Position numbers and translations under genes: made by a program. The notes under the pieces are model-generated. The model worked only from the letters and a program-made list of their open reading frames with translations. It searched no databases and was not told the DNA's origin. DNA of 64,000 bases from positions 186,001 to 250,000 of the forward strand of contig NZ_JAPDDR010000007.1 of the NCBI RefSeq assembly GCF_025950095.1, in the 5' to 3' direction. The number at the start of each line of letters is the position of its first letter. Position 1 is the first letter of the stretch. Shown here piece by piece: positions 42,020 to 52,344 of this stretch. This stretch comes from Luteolibacter rhizosphaerae. Lineage in GTDB: Bacteria; Verrucomicrobiota; Verrucomicrobiia; Verrucomicrobiales; Akkermansiaceae.

Positions 42020-45000
42020 TTAGTCCATCCAGCGGCCGAGGGCCTTCTCGAGGAGGTCGGTGCGCTTGACGTGGTAGTCTTGGCCGAGTTCGACCGTGGC
42101 GCGGCGGCCGGCGCTGTTCTGGAAGTGGAGGAAGACGGGGACCTTGCCGGGATTCGCGGCGAGGGCCTCGCGGATCTCGGTCAGGTCGCGCTCGGAGTGG
42201 CGGGCGGTCCAGAGGGTCAGTTCGACGGCGCCCTTGGTGGCAGAGCTGCCGCGGGGCTTGAGTTCGCCGATCTCGGAGCCGGTGAGGCGGCGGGACTCGG
42301 TACGGTCGTCGACCTGAATAGCAGCCTTGAACTTGATGACCTTGCCGGGCACGAGGGTGCCGGCATCGCGGGCGGGGACGAAGGATTCGCCCCACATGAT
42401 GACCTCGGCAGAGCCGGTGAAGTCCTCGACCACCATCACGCCGAAAGGCTTGCCGCTCTTGGTGACCTTGCTCTCCAAGGTGCGGATCATGCCCGCAAAA
42501 GGGAAGCGGTCGCGGGGGTTCTGGACATCGATCTCATCGAGGAGACCGAGCTTCATGTATTTGTCGGAGTCGAGCACGCCGCGGAATTTATCCAGCGGGT
42601 GACCGGTGACGTAGAAGCCGAGGAGTTCCTTCTCGTGGGCGAGGCGTTCGTCCTTGCTCCATTCCTCGATGGCGACGGAGGCAGCGGCGCTGACCGGAGC
42701 AGGCGCGGCGAAGTCCATGGTATCGAAGAGCGAGACCTGACCGGAGGCGCGGTCCTTTTGAGCGGAGGAAGCGCTGGCGACCACTTGCTCCAGACGGTTG
42801 AACATCGAGGCGCGGCTCTCACCGGTCCAATCGAGGGCCCCGGCTTTCACGAGGTTTTCGAGGATGCGCTTGTTGACCGACTTGGAGTCGAGGCGGTTCG
42901 AGAATTCCTCGAGTGACGCGAAGGGACCCTTGGCCTCGCGGTCGGCGATGGCCTGGGCCATGGCCCCCTCCCCCACGTTCTTGATCGCGGCGAGGCCATA
43001 ACGAACGGCGAAGGCACCGGACGCGAGTTGCTCGGGCGCGAAGCGAAGCTTCGACTTGTTCAGATCCGGCGGAAGGATCTCGATGCCCATGCGGTGGCAC
43101 TCGGCGACGAAGACGCCGATCTTGTCGGTGTTGTTGATTTCGTTCGAGAGCAGGCCGGCCATGAACTCGACCGGGAAATTCGCCTTCAAGTAGGCGGTCC
43201 AGTAGGAGATGTGGCCGTAGCAGGCGGAGTGGGACTTGTTGAAGCCGTAACCGGCGAACATCTCGATCTTCTCGAAGATCGCATTGGCGAGCTTCTCGTT
43301 GATGTTGTTCACCTTGGCCGCGCCGGCGACGAACTTCGAGCGCTCCTCCGCCATCTTCTTCGGGTCCTTCTTACCCATGGCGCGGCGGAGAAGGTCGGCA
43401 CCACCGAGGGTGTAGCCGGCGAGCACCTTGGCGGCGTTCTGCACCTGCTCCTGGTAGATCATGACGCCGTAGGTATTGCCGCAGACCTGCTCAAGAAGCG
43501 GGTGCTCGTAGAAGGGCTTCTTGCGGCCCTTCTTCACCTCGATCATCTGATCGATGAACTGCATGGCGCCCGGGCGGTAGAGCGCGAGAAGGTCGATGAT
43601 GTCATCGATCTTCTCGATCTGGTACTTCCGGCAGGTTTCGACCATGCCACCGGATTCCAGCTGGAACACGCCCATCGTCTCGCCGCGGTTCAGGATGTCG
43701 AAGGTGGCCTTGTTATCGAGGGGCACCTTGTCGATCTCGAAGTCCGGGGTGTGGCGCTTGATGTGCTCCACGGCATCCTGAATCACGGTAAGGTTCTTCA
43801 GGCCGAGGAAGTCCATCTTCAGCAGGCCGACCTCGGTGATGGCACCCATGTCGTACTGGGTGACCACTTCCCCTTCGTTACCGCGGGTGAGCGGGACGTG
43901 CTCGTCCAGTTCGCGGTCCCCGATCACGACGCCGGCGGCGTGGATGCCGACGTTGCGGGTGAGGCCTTCCAGTTTGAGCGCGTAGTCCCAGAGGTCCTGG
44001 TAGGTGGAGGAGCTCTCGATGAGTTCCTTGAGTTCGGGCTTGGCATCGAACTCCCCTTTCAAGGTCACGCCGGGCTTGGCCTCGATCATCTTGGCGATGC
44101 GGTCGGCCTCGCCATAGCTGACGCCCATGACGCGGGCGACATCCCGCAACACGCTCTTCGCGCCAAGGGTGCCGTAGGTGATGATGTGAGAAACACTACG
44201 TTCGCCGTACTTCTGGCGGACGTAATCGATGACCTCCGGGCGGCGGCTCTGGCAGAAGTCGATATCGACGTCGGGCGGGCTTACGCGCTCGGGATTCAGG
44301 AAGCGCTCGAAGAGCAGGCCGAACTGGAGCGGGCAGATATTCGTGATGCCCATGACGTAAGCCACCAGCGAACCGGCGGCCGAACCACGGCCGGGACCGA
44401 CGGGGATATCGTGATCCCGGGCCCACTGGATGAAGTCCGCGGTGATAAGGAAGTAGGAGGCGAAGCCGAGCTGGTTGATGATGCCGACTTCGTAGCGGAG
44501 GCGCTCTTGGATCTCCGGCTGCGCGGCCTTCTCCTCGCCGTAGCGCTTCACCATGCCCTCCTGGCAGACGCGCATGAGGTATTCCTCGCGCGGCGAGCCA
44601 TCGGGCGTGCCGAACTGCGGGTATTTCTCGGAGCTGGTGGAGTCGAGTTTGATCTCCACGTTGCATCGCTCCGCGATTTCCAAGGTGGCATCGCAGGCGC
44701 CGGGAACCTCCGCGAAGAGCGTGCGCATTTCCTCGGCGGTCTTGAAGTAGACCTCCGGGGTGTAGCGCATGCGGTTCTCATCGATCACCAGACGGCCGGT
44801 GCCGATGCAGATCATGACATCGTGTGCCTCGTGATCGGTTCGGTTGACGAAGTGGACGTCGTTCGCGGCGACGGGCTTGAGGCCGAACTCCTTGGCCAGC
44901 TTGAGCAGACCCGGGGTGATCTTGCGCTGGGGCTCCAGGCCGTGGTCGTGGATCTCGACGTAGACGTTCTCCTTGCCGTAGATGTCGATAAGCTCCGCCA

Positions 45001-45484
45001 TGGTGTCGCGGGCCTTGGCTTCATCGCCGAGCAGGAGCCATTCATTGACCGGACCGGAGATGCAGCCGGTGAGGCAGATGATGCCTTTCGCGTATTTGCG
45101 GAGCGCGGTGCGGTCGACGCGGGGCTTGCCGTGATAAAGGCCCTCAAGGTGGCCGAGGGAGACGAGCTTCTGGAGATTGGTCCAGCCCTCGTTGGTCTCC
45201 GCCAGCAGGGTCATGTGGCAGGAGCGCTTGCGACCGGGGATGTCCTTCTTGTCCTCCATGTTCCCCGGGGCGAGGTAGATCTCGCAGCCGAAGATGGGCT
45301 TGATGCCCGCCTTCTTGCAGGACAGGAAGAACTCGATGGCACCGAAGAGGTTACCGTGATCGGTCATGGCCACCGCCGGCATGCCCAATTCCTTGGCCTT
45401 GGCGGCGATCTCCTTGGTGCGCGCGAGGCCGTCGAGGAGGGAATATTCGGTGTGCAGGTGGAGGTGGACGAAGGAATCGGACAT
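42020..45484 (-). CDS. dnaE: DNA polymerase III alpha subunit
   Basis: 1154 aa. The start at 45484 gives the PHP domain N terminus (FVHLHLHTEYSLLDGLARTKE); the open frame extends 14 codons further with no family match. Catalytic Asp residues are in SPPDVDIDFCQSRRPEVIDYV, and the helix-hairpin-helix and OB regions follow (GYGFNKSHSACYG, then 'MIRTLESKVTKSGKPFGVMVVEDF'). It is the DnaE1 type, the replicative polymerase of the holoenzyme. Full length. It converges on the M56 operon. The holA gene is 10 kb away, so the holoenzyme genes are not clustered. Confidence 0.98.
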   Translation of the reverse strand: MSDSFVHLHLHTEYSLLDGLARTKEIAAKAKELGMPAVAMTDHGNLFGAIEFFLSCKKAGIKPIFGCEIYLAPGNMEDKKDIPGRKRSCHMTLLAETNEGWTNLQKLVSLGHLEGLYHGKPRVDRTALRKYAKGIICLTGCISGPVNEWLLLGDEAKARDTMAELIDIYGKENVYVEIHDHGLEPQRKITPGLLKLAKEFGLKPVAANDVHFVNRTDHEAHDVMICIGTGRLVIDENRMRYTPEVYFKTAEEMRTLFAEVPGACDATLEIAERCNVEIKLDSTSSEKYPQFGTPDGSPREEYLMRVCQEGMVKRYGEEKAAQPEIQERLRYEVGIINQLGFASYFLITADFIQWARDHDIPVGPGRGSAAGSLVAYVMGITNICPLQFGLLFERFLNPERVSPPDVDIDFCQSRRPEVIDYVRQKYGERSVSHIITYGTLGAKSVLRDVARVMGVSYGEADRIAKMIEAKPGVTLKGEFDAKPELKELIESSSTYQDLWDYALKLEGLTRNVGIHAAGVVIGDRELDEHVPLTRGNEGEVVTQYDMGAITEVGLLKMDFLGLKNLTVIQDAVEHIKRHTPDFEIDKVPLDNKATFDILNRGETMGVFQLESGGMVETCRKYQIEKIDDIIDLLALYRPGAMQFIDQMIEVKKGRKKPFYEHPLLEQVCGNTYGVMIYQEQVQNAAKVLAGYTLGGADLLRRAMGKKDPKKMAEERSKFVAGAAKVNNINEKLANAIFEKIEMFAGYGFNKSHSACYGHISYWTAYLKANFPVEFMAGLLSNEINNTDKIGVFVAECHRMGIEILPPDLNKSKLRFAPEQLASGAFAVRYGLAAIKNVGEGAMAQAIADREAKGPFASLEEFSNRLDSKSVNKRILENLVKAGALDWTGESRASMFNRLEQVVASASSAQKDRASGQVSLFDTMDFAAPAPVSAAASVAIEEWSKDERLAHEKELLGFYVTGHPLDKFRGVLDSDKYMKLGLLDEIDVQNPRDRFPFAGMIRTLESKVTKSGKPFGVMVVEDFTGSAEVIMWGESFVPARDAGTLVPGKVIKFKAAIQVDDRTESRRLTGSEIGELKPRGSSATKGAVELTLWTARHSERDLTEIREALAANPGKVPVFLHFQNSAGRRATVELGQDYHVKRTDLLEKALGRWMD

Positions 45485-46035
45485 CGGCGGCGCGAGGAGC
45501 GTGGCGTAGGGAGGGGAGGACGGCAAGCGGGGGCTGGGGTGGTCCTACTAACGGTGTGGATTTTCAACCGCGAATGGACGCGAATAGGTTTTTTGAGGGG
45601 GGGAGAGAGGCACCACGAATCTGGCGAATCGGACGAATTATCGTAGGGTCCGGGGGTGGGTGGAGTGAGCGATGCGGACGACTGGTGGATGCCGGGGGGA
45701 CTGGGTTTCTTACTGCGAAAAGCGCGAAAGGCCGCGAATAGGTTTTTGAGGGGGAGAGGGAGGCACCACGAATCCTTCGAATCGGACGAATTATCGTAGG
45801 GTCCGGGGGTGGGTGAAGTGAGCGGTGGCGGGCGGCTGGTGGATGCCGGGGGACTGGGTTTCTTACCGCGAAAAGCGCGAATGGGCGCGAAATTTAAAAG
45901 TAGTAGAACCACGGAAGACACGGAATACGCGGAAGGGGGAAGAGGATGGAGGATTGTGAATAAGGTGGTGATAAGTTGGAATGAAGCGGCGAGGCTGATT
46001 GCTTGTTCCATGGGGTCGCTGATAAAAGGCGCGCG
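45485..46035. other. 551-bp intergenic region between dnaE and the paralogue cluster
   Basis: Contains dnaE's upstream region, a tandem pair of about 154-bp repeats at 45581-45887, a short 'accacggaagacacggaatacgcgg' stretch at 45908-45932, and the leader of the first membrane-family gene. No convincing gene; small open frames inside are repeat-derived. Confidence 0.65.
45581..45887. repeat. Tandem duplication of an about 154-bp intergenic unit
   Basis: Copy A 45581-45734 and copy B 45735-45887 share 'cgaataggttttt', 'gaggcaccacgaatc', 'cgaatcggacgaattatcg', 'tagggtccgggggtggg', 'ctggtggatgccggg' and 'actgggtttctta' in the same order, with a few substitutions and small indels. The 'cgcgaat...cgcgaata' start belongs to a repeat type frequent in Verrucomicrobia. 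Confidence 0.85.
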
Positions 46036-48093
46036 ATGCCCGACGCCACCGAACGATTCATCTCCGCTGCTCGCTCCCACCTAGAGGACAATGCGGAGAT
46101 GCAGGTGGTGGCGGAGCGGGAGTTGCGGGGGATGATGGAGGGGCACGCGGAGCAAGATGCGGCGATCCAGATTGCGGCCGATCGTCTTCGGAAGCGAGGG
46201 CGCGGGGGACGGGCGGCCGTGGCGGCGGCGGTGGTGATCGCGCTGGTTTCCGGCGGGTGGCAAGTCTTCCGGGCCTACGAGCAGCGGGAGATGATCAAGG
46301 CGAGTATCAATCTGGAATACCCGGACGAATTTCCCCGGTGGCTGGCCAAGGAGGATGCGACGGAGGCGCAGCGGTGGATGCTTTTCAACGAAACGGAGCC
46401 GCTGTGGGAAAGCGACCGGAAGAATCCGGCTTACTTCGCCAACCATAGCCGGCGGCTGCTCAAGGACTATCGCCGCTTGCCGGAAGACTTCCTGAAGACC
46501 GCGGAGGCCATTGATCCCCTGAACGGCTATTTCCTTTTCATGGCAGCCGAGAACGCGGCGAAGGGCAGCGTGGAATCCGATCCCGACCCTACTTGGAAGA
46601 AAGGCGATCCGGTCAAATGGACGATCAAGAAAGCGGATGCCTATGCGGAGTCGCTCGCGCTGCTGCGGAAGGCGATTGCCCTGCCGGAGTGGAACACTCA
46701 TCGCAGCGAGATCATCCGCGGTCGCTTCGAAGCGCTAGGAGAGACGCGGGATCTAGTGGATCGTACGGGGAAGGCTTACCTCCAAATCCAGAACGACGGG
46801 ATCTGGTTCAACAACATCCCCTATGTGCTGGCAGCGCGGGCCGAGGAATGCGGACGGAATGGTGATCGGGAAGGACTACGCGAACTTGCCACAGTGTGGG
46901 AGACCCTTGTCCCGCGTCTCTTGGATCAAGCCCATCCTACGCTCTTCTACGGAATCGTAACAGCGGGTGGGTTGGTGAACCCGATCGACAATATCACCGA
47001 GTCGGCAAGCAAGCTGGGCGAACGCGAGTTGGTGGAGAAGTTCCGGCGTTACAAGGAGGCGCTGCTAACGGTGACCAGGTCCCCTCGCGAGAACCCGCAT
47101 GTGGACGAGCGGTCGGAAACGACCCTGAGGCATGGATCGCAGCAGGCGGTGGCGAGTTCGCTCGAGCAATTCGCGATCGCCAGCATGCCGGTGGCGACGA
47201 AGGCGGATCTGGAGCCAGGGCGTCTGGCCGAATATGCGATGGTGGATCGCGGCTTGGCTTTGCTCTGCTGGGCGATCTTCGGGCTGGCCAGCGTGGTGGT
47301 GGCCCTCTTCCGCTTCCGCGGGGGAATGATGGCGCGCAAGATGTCCGGACTACTCAGCGGGCTGATCCGGCCGGGCGATCATGCAAGAGTGATCGGGGGC
47401 GGAATCCTGCTGCCCTTCGCCCTGTGGATGCTGATCACCCGATTCACGCCGCTGGGAGCCCGCGAATGGAGTGCGGGAATCCACGGAATGACGATCCCGA
47501 TGGGACAATGGCTCGGCACGATGGTGCTGATGCTTCTACTGCCGGTGCTGCTGGTAAAGAGAGCCGTGGCGAGCCGGGCGGGATTCCTGGGCCTAGGAAT
47601 GCAGCGGCCAGTGTGGGGATGGGTAGCCGCGGGGTTGGTGGTGATTGGCATCTTGAGCTACGGAGCGGTCATACCGGCGAGCGAGCCGGACTCCGAGCAC
47701 TGGGGCGGGCTCTACGGCATGCAATCGGAGTTCGTCGATCTGAACATCATGGAAGCGGACGGGCCTGCGCAGTGGCTGCTGCTCTTTTCCACGGGCATGA
47801 TCGCACTCGGCCTCGCGTGGCTTGTGGGCTGCGGGGGATGGGCCATCTTCTCGGCTCACGGCAAGATGCTGGAGAGAAGCATGGTCAGCCGGGCGCTGGT
47901 CCCGGCATACGTGGCGGGGATGTTCCTGATGCCGGCGGCTGCACGGCTTTACCACGCGGAAGAGTGCCGCCGGATCGCGCAGGACCGTTGGATGGGCGTA
48001 AGCGAAGAGAGCGCACCAGTCAGCATTTACGAGCATCGTCTGGCGGAGTCTTATCTGGAACGTTTGCGGACGGCCTTCGAGGGGGTGAGATGA
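46036..48093 (+). CDS. Unrecognised 7-helix membrane protein, family member 1
   Basis: 685 aa. Layout: a soluble N terminus with motif ERFISAARSHLEDNAEMQ (7-23), one helix at 59-75, a large helical domain (76-404) with IDPLNGYF (159-166), then six helices (405-424, 451-468, 488-508, 527-547, 580-604, 618-638) and a short tail. Conserved blocks are LEPGRLAEYAMVDR (392-405), FRFRGGMMARKMSGLL (425-440), REWSAGIH (476-483) and VPAYVAGMFLMPAAARLYHAEE (622-643). By the positive-inside rule residues 76-404 would be outside. I know no matching family. It is first of four tandem paralogues; its stop overlaps the next start (ATGA). Confidence 0.75.
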   Translation: MPDATERFISAARSHLEDNAEMQVVAERELRGMMEGHAEQDAAIQIAADRLRKRGRGGRAAVAAAVVIALVSGGWQVFRAYEQREMIKASINLEYPDEFPRWLAKEDATEAQRWMLFNETEPLWESDRKNPAYFANHSRRLLKDYRRLPEDFLKTAEAIDPLNGYFLFMAAENAAKGSVESDPDPTWKKGDPVKWTIKKADAYAESLALLRKAIALPEWNTHRSEIIRGRFEALGETRDLVDRTGKAYLQIQNDGIWFNNIPYVLAARAEECGRNGDREGLRELATVWETLVPRLLDQAHPTLFYGIVTAGGLVNPIDNITESASKLGERELVEKFRRYKEALLTVTRSPRENPHVDERSETTLRHGSQQAVASSLEQFAIASMPVATKADLEPGRLAEYAMVDRGLALLCWAIFGLASVVVALFRFRGGMMARKMSGLLSGLIRPGDHARVIGGGILLPFALWMLITRFTPLGAREWSAGIHGMTIPMGQWLGTMVLMLLLPVLLVKRAVASRAGFLGLGMQRPVWGWVAAGLVVIGILSYGAVIPASEPDSEHWGGLYGMQSEFVDLNIMEADGPAQWLLLFSTGMIALGLAWLVGCGGWAIFSAHGKMLERSMVSRALVPAYVAGMFLMPAAARLYHAEECRRIAQDRWMGVSEESAPVSIYEHRLAESYLERLRTAFEGVR

Positions 48094-50150
48094 TGCAAAC
48101 GAACCCTAATCCGGAAGCGGAGGAAGTGGCAGCCGAGGAACGATTCATCGCCGCTGCGGTCGCTCCGCTGGGGGAGAATGCGGAGATGCAGGTAATGGCG
48201 GGGGAGGAGCTGCGCGATGCCTTAGAGCGCGGGAAAATTGAAGAGGGGAAGGCAGTCCTACTGTCGGGGCGGCTGGAGAAGGCAGGCGGGGAAAGACAAG
48301 CCGTTCCGTGGTTCTACGGGATTGTCGGTCTCATCTCAGTGGTGGCTCTTGCCATCGGTTTCCGGGATCTCAGGCGCTGGAAATCGGCGAGCTACGCATT
48401 GATCGGAATGTCCGATCCGATCCAATCCTTCGGGCACTTCATCCCCTTTCATCGGAACCTGGTGATGGAACCCGCCAAATTCCTGGGGGAATTCACCCCG
48501 GATCAGGAGGAGCTGTTGTTCGGCCGTACCAGTGAAAACTATTGGGACGGCTACTTGAAGCTGCACCAGCGATCCCCAAAAGATGCGGTTCTCTATGCCG
48601 AGCACGTCAAGTCGCTGGCAAGGTGGAACAAACTTCCAGCCGACTTCATCGAGACCGCAGATGAGATTGATCCGGAGAACGGTTGGTTCCGCTATCTGGC
48701 GGCGGGATACAAGGCCCGGACGGCGGTGCATACCTTGGGATATGGTAAAAGAATCCGCTATCAGATCAAGGATCCGGCGCTGTTAACGGAGGCCCTAGGG
48801 CTCATGAAAGAGGCTGCGGAGAAACCGAAGTTCGATTCCTATCGGGACGAGATGTTATCGCGGCGGCTCGCCGTGCTACATCCGGGAGACGACGTAATCG
48901 GACGATTCTTCGTGCAGGAGTACGTCTCGTCCGAGGGGGGGAATGATTACTTTGTCCCCCGGGCGTTGGGCGACGCCATCGCCGCACAGGCAGAGGAACT
49001 TGCCTCGAAAGGAGAGAAAGATTCATTCCTGAAGCTTCACGAGAATCAGAAGCTTCTGGCAAAGCGGGTGCTGGAGAATGCCAGTTCAACTACCACGGAT
49101 TCCCTATGGGCAGCGGCTGTATTGAGGTCGCCCTCTCCTGTCACGATGGAGAAGGCGGCGAGGACCTTGGGACTAGATCACGAGGGTGAGCAGATCCGGA
49201 AAACTCAAGCCGCTCTCGAGGAGCTTTGGAGAACACGGGAGAGTCGAGTTACGGAGGAGTTTTACGGCAAAGGTAGTATTGCAAGTACGCGAACGCGATG
49301 GGACTCCTTGAGCACGCAGCCGCTGGATTTCGAGTCATTGAAGCCCGGGGCGAAAGCGGAGCATGTGTTGTTCGACAGGATCCTTTGTTACGGTGGCTCG
49401 GTGGTGCTGCTGATTGCCGCGGGCCTCGCCGCCTTGTGCCGGTTCCGCCATGGCAAGCAGGCGAGGTTGCTATCGCTCTCCCTGCTGAGAACCGTGACCG
49501 TGAAGGATCATGCGTGGATCGTCGGACTAGGGATTGTTCTGCCATTCACCTGCTATCTGGCGGCGGAGACTATCCCAGCACTCGCGGGCGCGGAGTGGAG
49601 CGTCAGCAGAACTATACCGGGAGATGCCGTGCGCATCGCCGCAGCACTGGCCCTGATGGTATCCCTGCCGGTCATGGTCGCAGCCTGGCGGCTGGATCTC
49701 GGCTGGGGCAGACATTCCACGAGCCGCTGGCAGTGGGTGGGAGGGCTTGCGGCTCTTGCAGCAATCGTCGCGTGGGTAGGTGGCTGCACGATAGGAGAAG
49801 GGAAACACGGACAAGGGACGCCGGAGCTTTTTCAAGCGGGCATGATCGCTGCGGGGGTCTGCGTAGTATGGCACTTCCTGATCGGGCTCCTCGGAGTGCT
49901 GGTCCGCGGACGCGGGGAAGTCCTGAAGGGGATGGTGCTATGCCGCGCGGTGATTCCCGCCTATGCGGGCGGAATGCTTCTGATGGCGGGAGCTAGCTTT
50001 CTATTCCATGCGCAAGAGAAGGCATGGATTGCGAAAGATAGCTTCACGAAGATCGATCCAGCGGTGCCTGCAGCGAGCCGGTTCGATCATGAGACCGCAT
50101 TGCAGATCCGGGCGGATTCACTAAGGGTTCTTGATGCGGAGAGGGAGTGA
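48090..50150 (+). CDS. Unrecognised membrane protein, family member 2
   Basis: 686 aa. The start at 48090 overlaps the previous stop by 4 bp. The N-terminal motif is ERFIAAAVAPLGENAEMQ, then a helix (about 74-90), the domain with IDPENGWFRYLAA, and the membrane block with YGGSVVLLIAAGLAALCRFRHG and DHAWIVGLGIVLPFTCYLA. The C-terminal signature is IPAYAGGMLLMAGASFLFHAQE. It lacks the RGG of the others at the loop (RHGKQARLL) and is the most divergent member of the tandem set. Function unknown. Confidence 0.75.
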   Translation: MMQTNPNPEAEEVAAEERFIAAAVAPLGENAEMQVMAGEELRDALERGKIEEGKAVLLSGRLEKAGGERQAVPWFYGIVGLISVVALAIGFRDLRRWKSASYALIGMSDPIQSFGHFIPFHRNLVMEPAKFLGEFTPDQEELLFGRTSENYWDGYLKLHQRSPKDAVLYAEHVKSLARWNKLPADFIETADEIDPENGWFRYLAAGYKARTAVHTLGYGKRIRYQIKDPALLTEALGLMKEAAEKPKFDSYRDEMLSRRLAVLHPGDDVIGRFFVQEYVSSEGGNDYFVPRALGDAIAAQAEELASKGEKDSFLKLHENQKLLAKRVLENASSTTTDSLWAAAVLRSPSPVTMEKAARTLGLDHEGEQIRKTQAALEELWRTRESRVTEEFYGKGSIASTRTRWDSLSTQPLDFESLKPGAKAEHVLFDRILCYGGSVVLLIAAGLAALCRFRHGKQARLLSLSLLRTVTVKDHAWIVGLGIVLPFTCYLAAETIPALAGAEWSVSRTIPGDAVRIAAALALMVSLPVMVAAWRLDLGWGRHSTSRWQWVGGLAALAAIVAWVGGCTIGEGKHGQGTPELFQAGMIAAGVCVVWHFLIGLLGVLVRGRGEVLKGMVLCRAVIPAYAGGMLLMAGASFLFHAQEKAWIAKDSFTKIDPAVPAASRFDHETALQIRADSLRVLDAERE

Positions 50151-50202
50151 TCGGGAAAGAGCGATATTCCCTTCCAAGGTGGAGTTCTGCTAGAGAAACG
50201 CG

Positions 50203-52278
50203 ATGTCTGACGCCGCCGAGAAATTCATTGCCGCCGCTGTCACCCCGCTGAGGGAGAATGCGGAGATGCAGACCACCGCGGAGCGGGAACTGCGGGGGAT
50301 GATGGAGGGTAGGGAGATCTCAGCAGAGGTAGTTGAGGAAGCGGGGAGACAAGTAGGGCCCAGGAGGAGATGGGGACGGCCCGTGGTCGGGGTGATGCTG
50401 GCGGTCTCGCTGCTACTCGGGGGGGTGCAGGTATTCCGACTCGTTCAACAGCGGGAACTGATCAGGGCGTTCCTGGACCTTGAATACCCCGCTGAGTTTC
50501 CGGAGTCGTTTGCCAAGCGAAACGCCACGGCGGGGCAGTTGCTGCTAATCGCCGATGATACGGGAGCCCTACTGGCAAGCGACCCGGACAATGCGGCTTA
50601 CCTTGCAGACCATTGCCGCTTCCTCCTTACGCAAGGTCGCAAGGAACTGCATGCGGGCCTTCTTAAAACCGCGGGAGAGATCGACCCAGAAAATGGCTAC
50701 TTCCTCTATCTCGCTGCCAACCAAGCGGCAAAAAAGTGCGTCAAATCGATCCCCGGACCGCGCCGGAAAAAGGGTGAGCCACTGCCCATCGAGCAATGGA
50801 AAATCGAGGATGAGGCTCGATTCGAGGAGGCGCTGAGTCTTCTGAAGAAGGCGGTCGCGCTGCCGAAGTGGGAGAGCTACCGCGGGGAGATTGCGCAAGC
50901 GCGATTCGAGGCACTGGAAAGCCCAAGGGATCTCGTGGATGGGATGGGCAAAGCCCTTCTTCAGAGTCGTCTCGACCGAAGGCCGATCGATTCCACCTCG
51001 TACGTGATCGCAGCTAAGGCCGAGCAGTGCGGCCTGAACGGAGATCGGGAGGGACTGAGGGAGTTGGCGCTTATATGGGAAGCACTCGCCCGGCGGCAAC
51101 TTGAGCTTGCGCGGCCCGGTCTTCTCGACGGGCTCTTCATCGGTGGAGACATCGTGTTCCCAATCAGCAATCTGAGAGACGCGGCAAGCAAGCTGGGCGA
51201 GAGCGAGCTTGAAGCAAGGTTCCGCAGACTGAGGGAGGCCTACGATCACCTATCGAGGCAGCGCCGGGAAAGCCCGGCGGGGGAGGCGCGGAATGACACG
51301 ATCGAGCACCGCGGGGCCTATCTCGCCGCAGTGGCTCCGCTCGAGAGTTTCGGCCCGAGCGACGCGCCGGCGATTCAAGACGAAGAGCTGAAGCCCGGGC
51401 GGCTTGCCGACTACGCCTTGATGGATAGCTGGCTGGCTTTGACGGGCTGGGTGATGCTGGGGCTCGCGAGCCTGACAATCGCCTTGTACCGATTCCGGGG
51501 AGGTTTGTTTGCGCGCAAGATGTCGTGTGTGCTGTCGGGACTGATCCGACCCGGCGACCATGCCTGGATCTTCGCGGGCGGGATCCTATTTCCGATGGTT
51601 TGCCTGCTGCTTCTCAGCCGGCTTACCGATTTGGGTTGTCGCCAGTGGAATGGCGGTCTGCACGGGATGGCGGTTCCGGTGGGGCAGTTCTTGGCGACTT
51701 TGCTAATCATAATGGGACTGCCGATCCTGATCGCAAGAAGGCAACTGCGGAAGCGAGCGGGTTTCCTAGGGCTATGTGAGACCAAGTCATGGGCGGGGTG
51801 GTTGGCGGTACCGATGGGTATCGCGGCGATTGTCATCTACGGGCTGTCGATCCCGGCATTCGACCCGAAGACCGGCGCTCCGGATGGTCTCATCAATGCT
51901 GCGGATTTCATCGATCTCGACATCACGGAAGCGGAGGGGCTGCCACGGACGCTGCTCTTCACTGCGACCGGTGGAGTGGCGGCGGGATTGATTTGGCTAA
52001 TCGGGGCGGGAATGCGGGCGCTCTTCTCGTCACATGCCCGCTTGCTAGAGCGCTGTGTCCTGAGTCGGGTGGTGATTCCGGCCTATCTCGGCGGGATGGT
52101 GCTGATGGCGACGATGGCCATGCTTCATCATGCCGAGGAGAGATATTGGGTGAAGCAGGACCGGTGGATGGCGGTGAGCGCCGAAACTGCTCCGCGAGGC
52201 AGTCATGAACATTGGCTGGCGACTTCCTATTTCGAGAGGCTGCGGGAAGCTCTGGATGGCCGCATCGAGACGAGATGA
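50203..52278 (+). CDS. Unrecognised membrane protein, family member 3
   Basis: 691 aa. Closest to member 1: EKFIAAAVTPLRENAEMQ, AERELRGMMEG identical to member 1, IDPENGYFLYLAA, LKPGRLADYALMD, FRGGLFARKMSCVLSGLIRPGDHAWI and IPAYLGGMVLMATMAMLHHAEE. Seven helices in the same order. It starts 53 bp after member 2. The strong match to member 1 in both N- and C-terminal blocks suggests recent duplication with the more divergent gene 2 between them. Function unknown. Confidence 0.75.
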   Translation: MSDAAEKFIAAAVTPLRENAEMQTTAERELRGMMEGREISAEVVEEAGRQVGPRRRWGRPVVGVMLAVSLLLGGVQVFRLVQQRELIRAFLDLEYPAEFPESFAKRNATAGQLLLIADDTGALLASDPDNAAYLADHCRFLLTQGRKELHAGLLKTAGEIDPENGYFLYLAANQAAKKCVKSIPGPRRKKGEPLPIEQWKIEDEARFEEALSLLKKAVALPKWESYRGEIAQARFEALESPRDLVDGMGKALLQSRLDRRPIDSTSYVIAAKAEQCGLNGDREGLRELALIWEALARRQLELARPGLLDGLFIGGDIVFPISNLRDAASKLGESELEARFRRLREAYDHLSRQRRESPAGEARNDTIEHRGAYLAAVAPLESFGPSDAPAIQDEELKPGRLADYALMDSWLALTGWVMLGLASLTIALYRFRGGLFARKMSCVLSGLIRPGDHAWIFAGGILFPMVCLLLLSRLTDLGCRQWNGGLHGMAVPVGQFLATLLIIMGLPILIARRQLRKRAGFLGLCETKSWAGWLAVPMGIAAIVIYGLSIPAFDPKTGAPDGLINAADFIDLDITEAEGLPRTLLFTATGGVAAGLIWLIGAGMRALFSSHARLLERCVLSRVVIPAYLGGMVLMATMAMLHHAEERYWVKQDRWMAVSAETAPRGSHEHWLATSYFERLREALDGRIETR

Positions 52279-52344
52279 TGGGATCAGTCCGGTCTTCGAT
52301 GGAAACCCATTACTGATGAAGAGCGGGATTCCCCTGCCCTGCCG

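Noticed and set aside
43028-45646. 872-codon plus-strand frame
   Set aside because: Antisense shadow of dnaE; the composition (Asp/Val/Glu/His/Leu) is a mirror of the polymerase codons and no domain is visible.
46896-48089. Long N-terminal extension of the member 2 reading frame
   Set aside because: It overlaps member 1 in another frame, with Arg/Gly/Asp-rich shadow composition. The real start is at 48090, with the family motif right after it.
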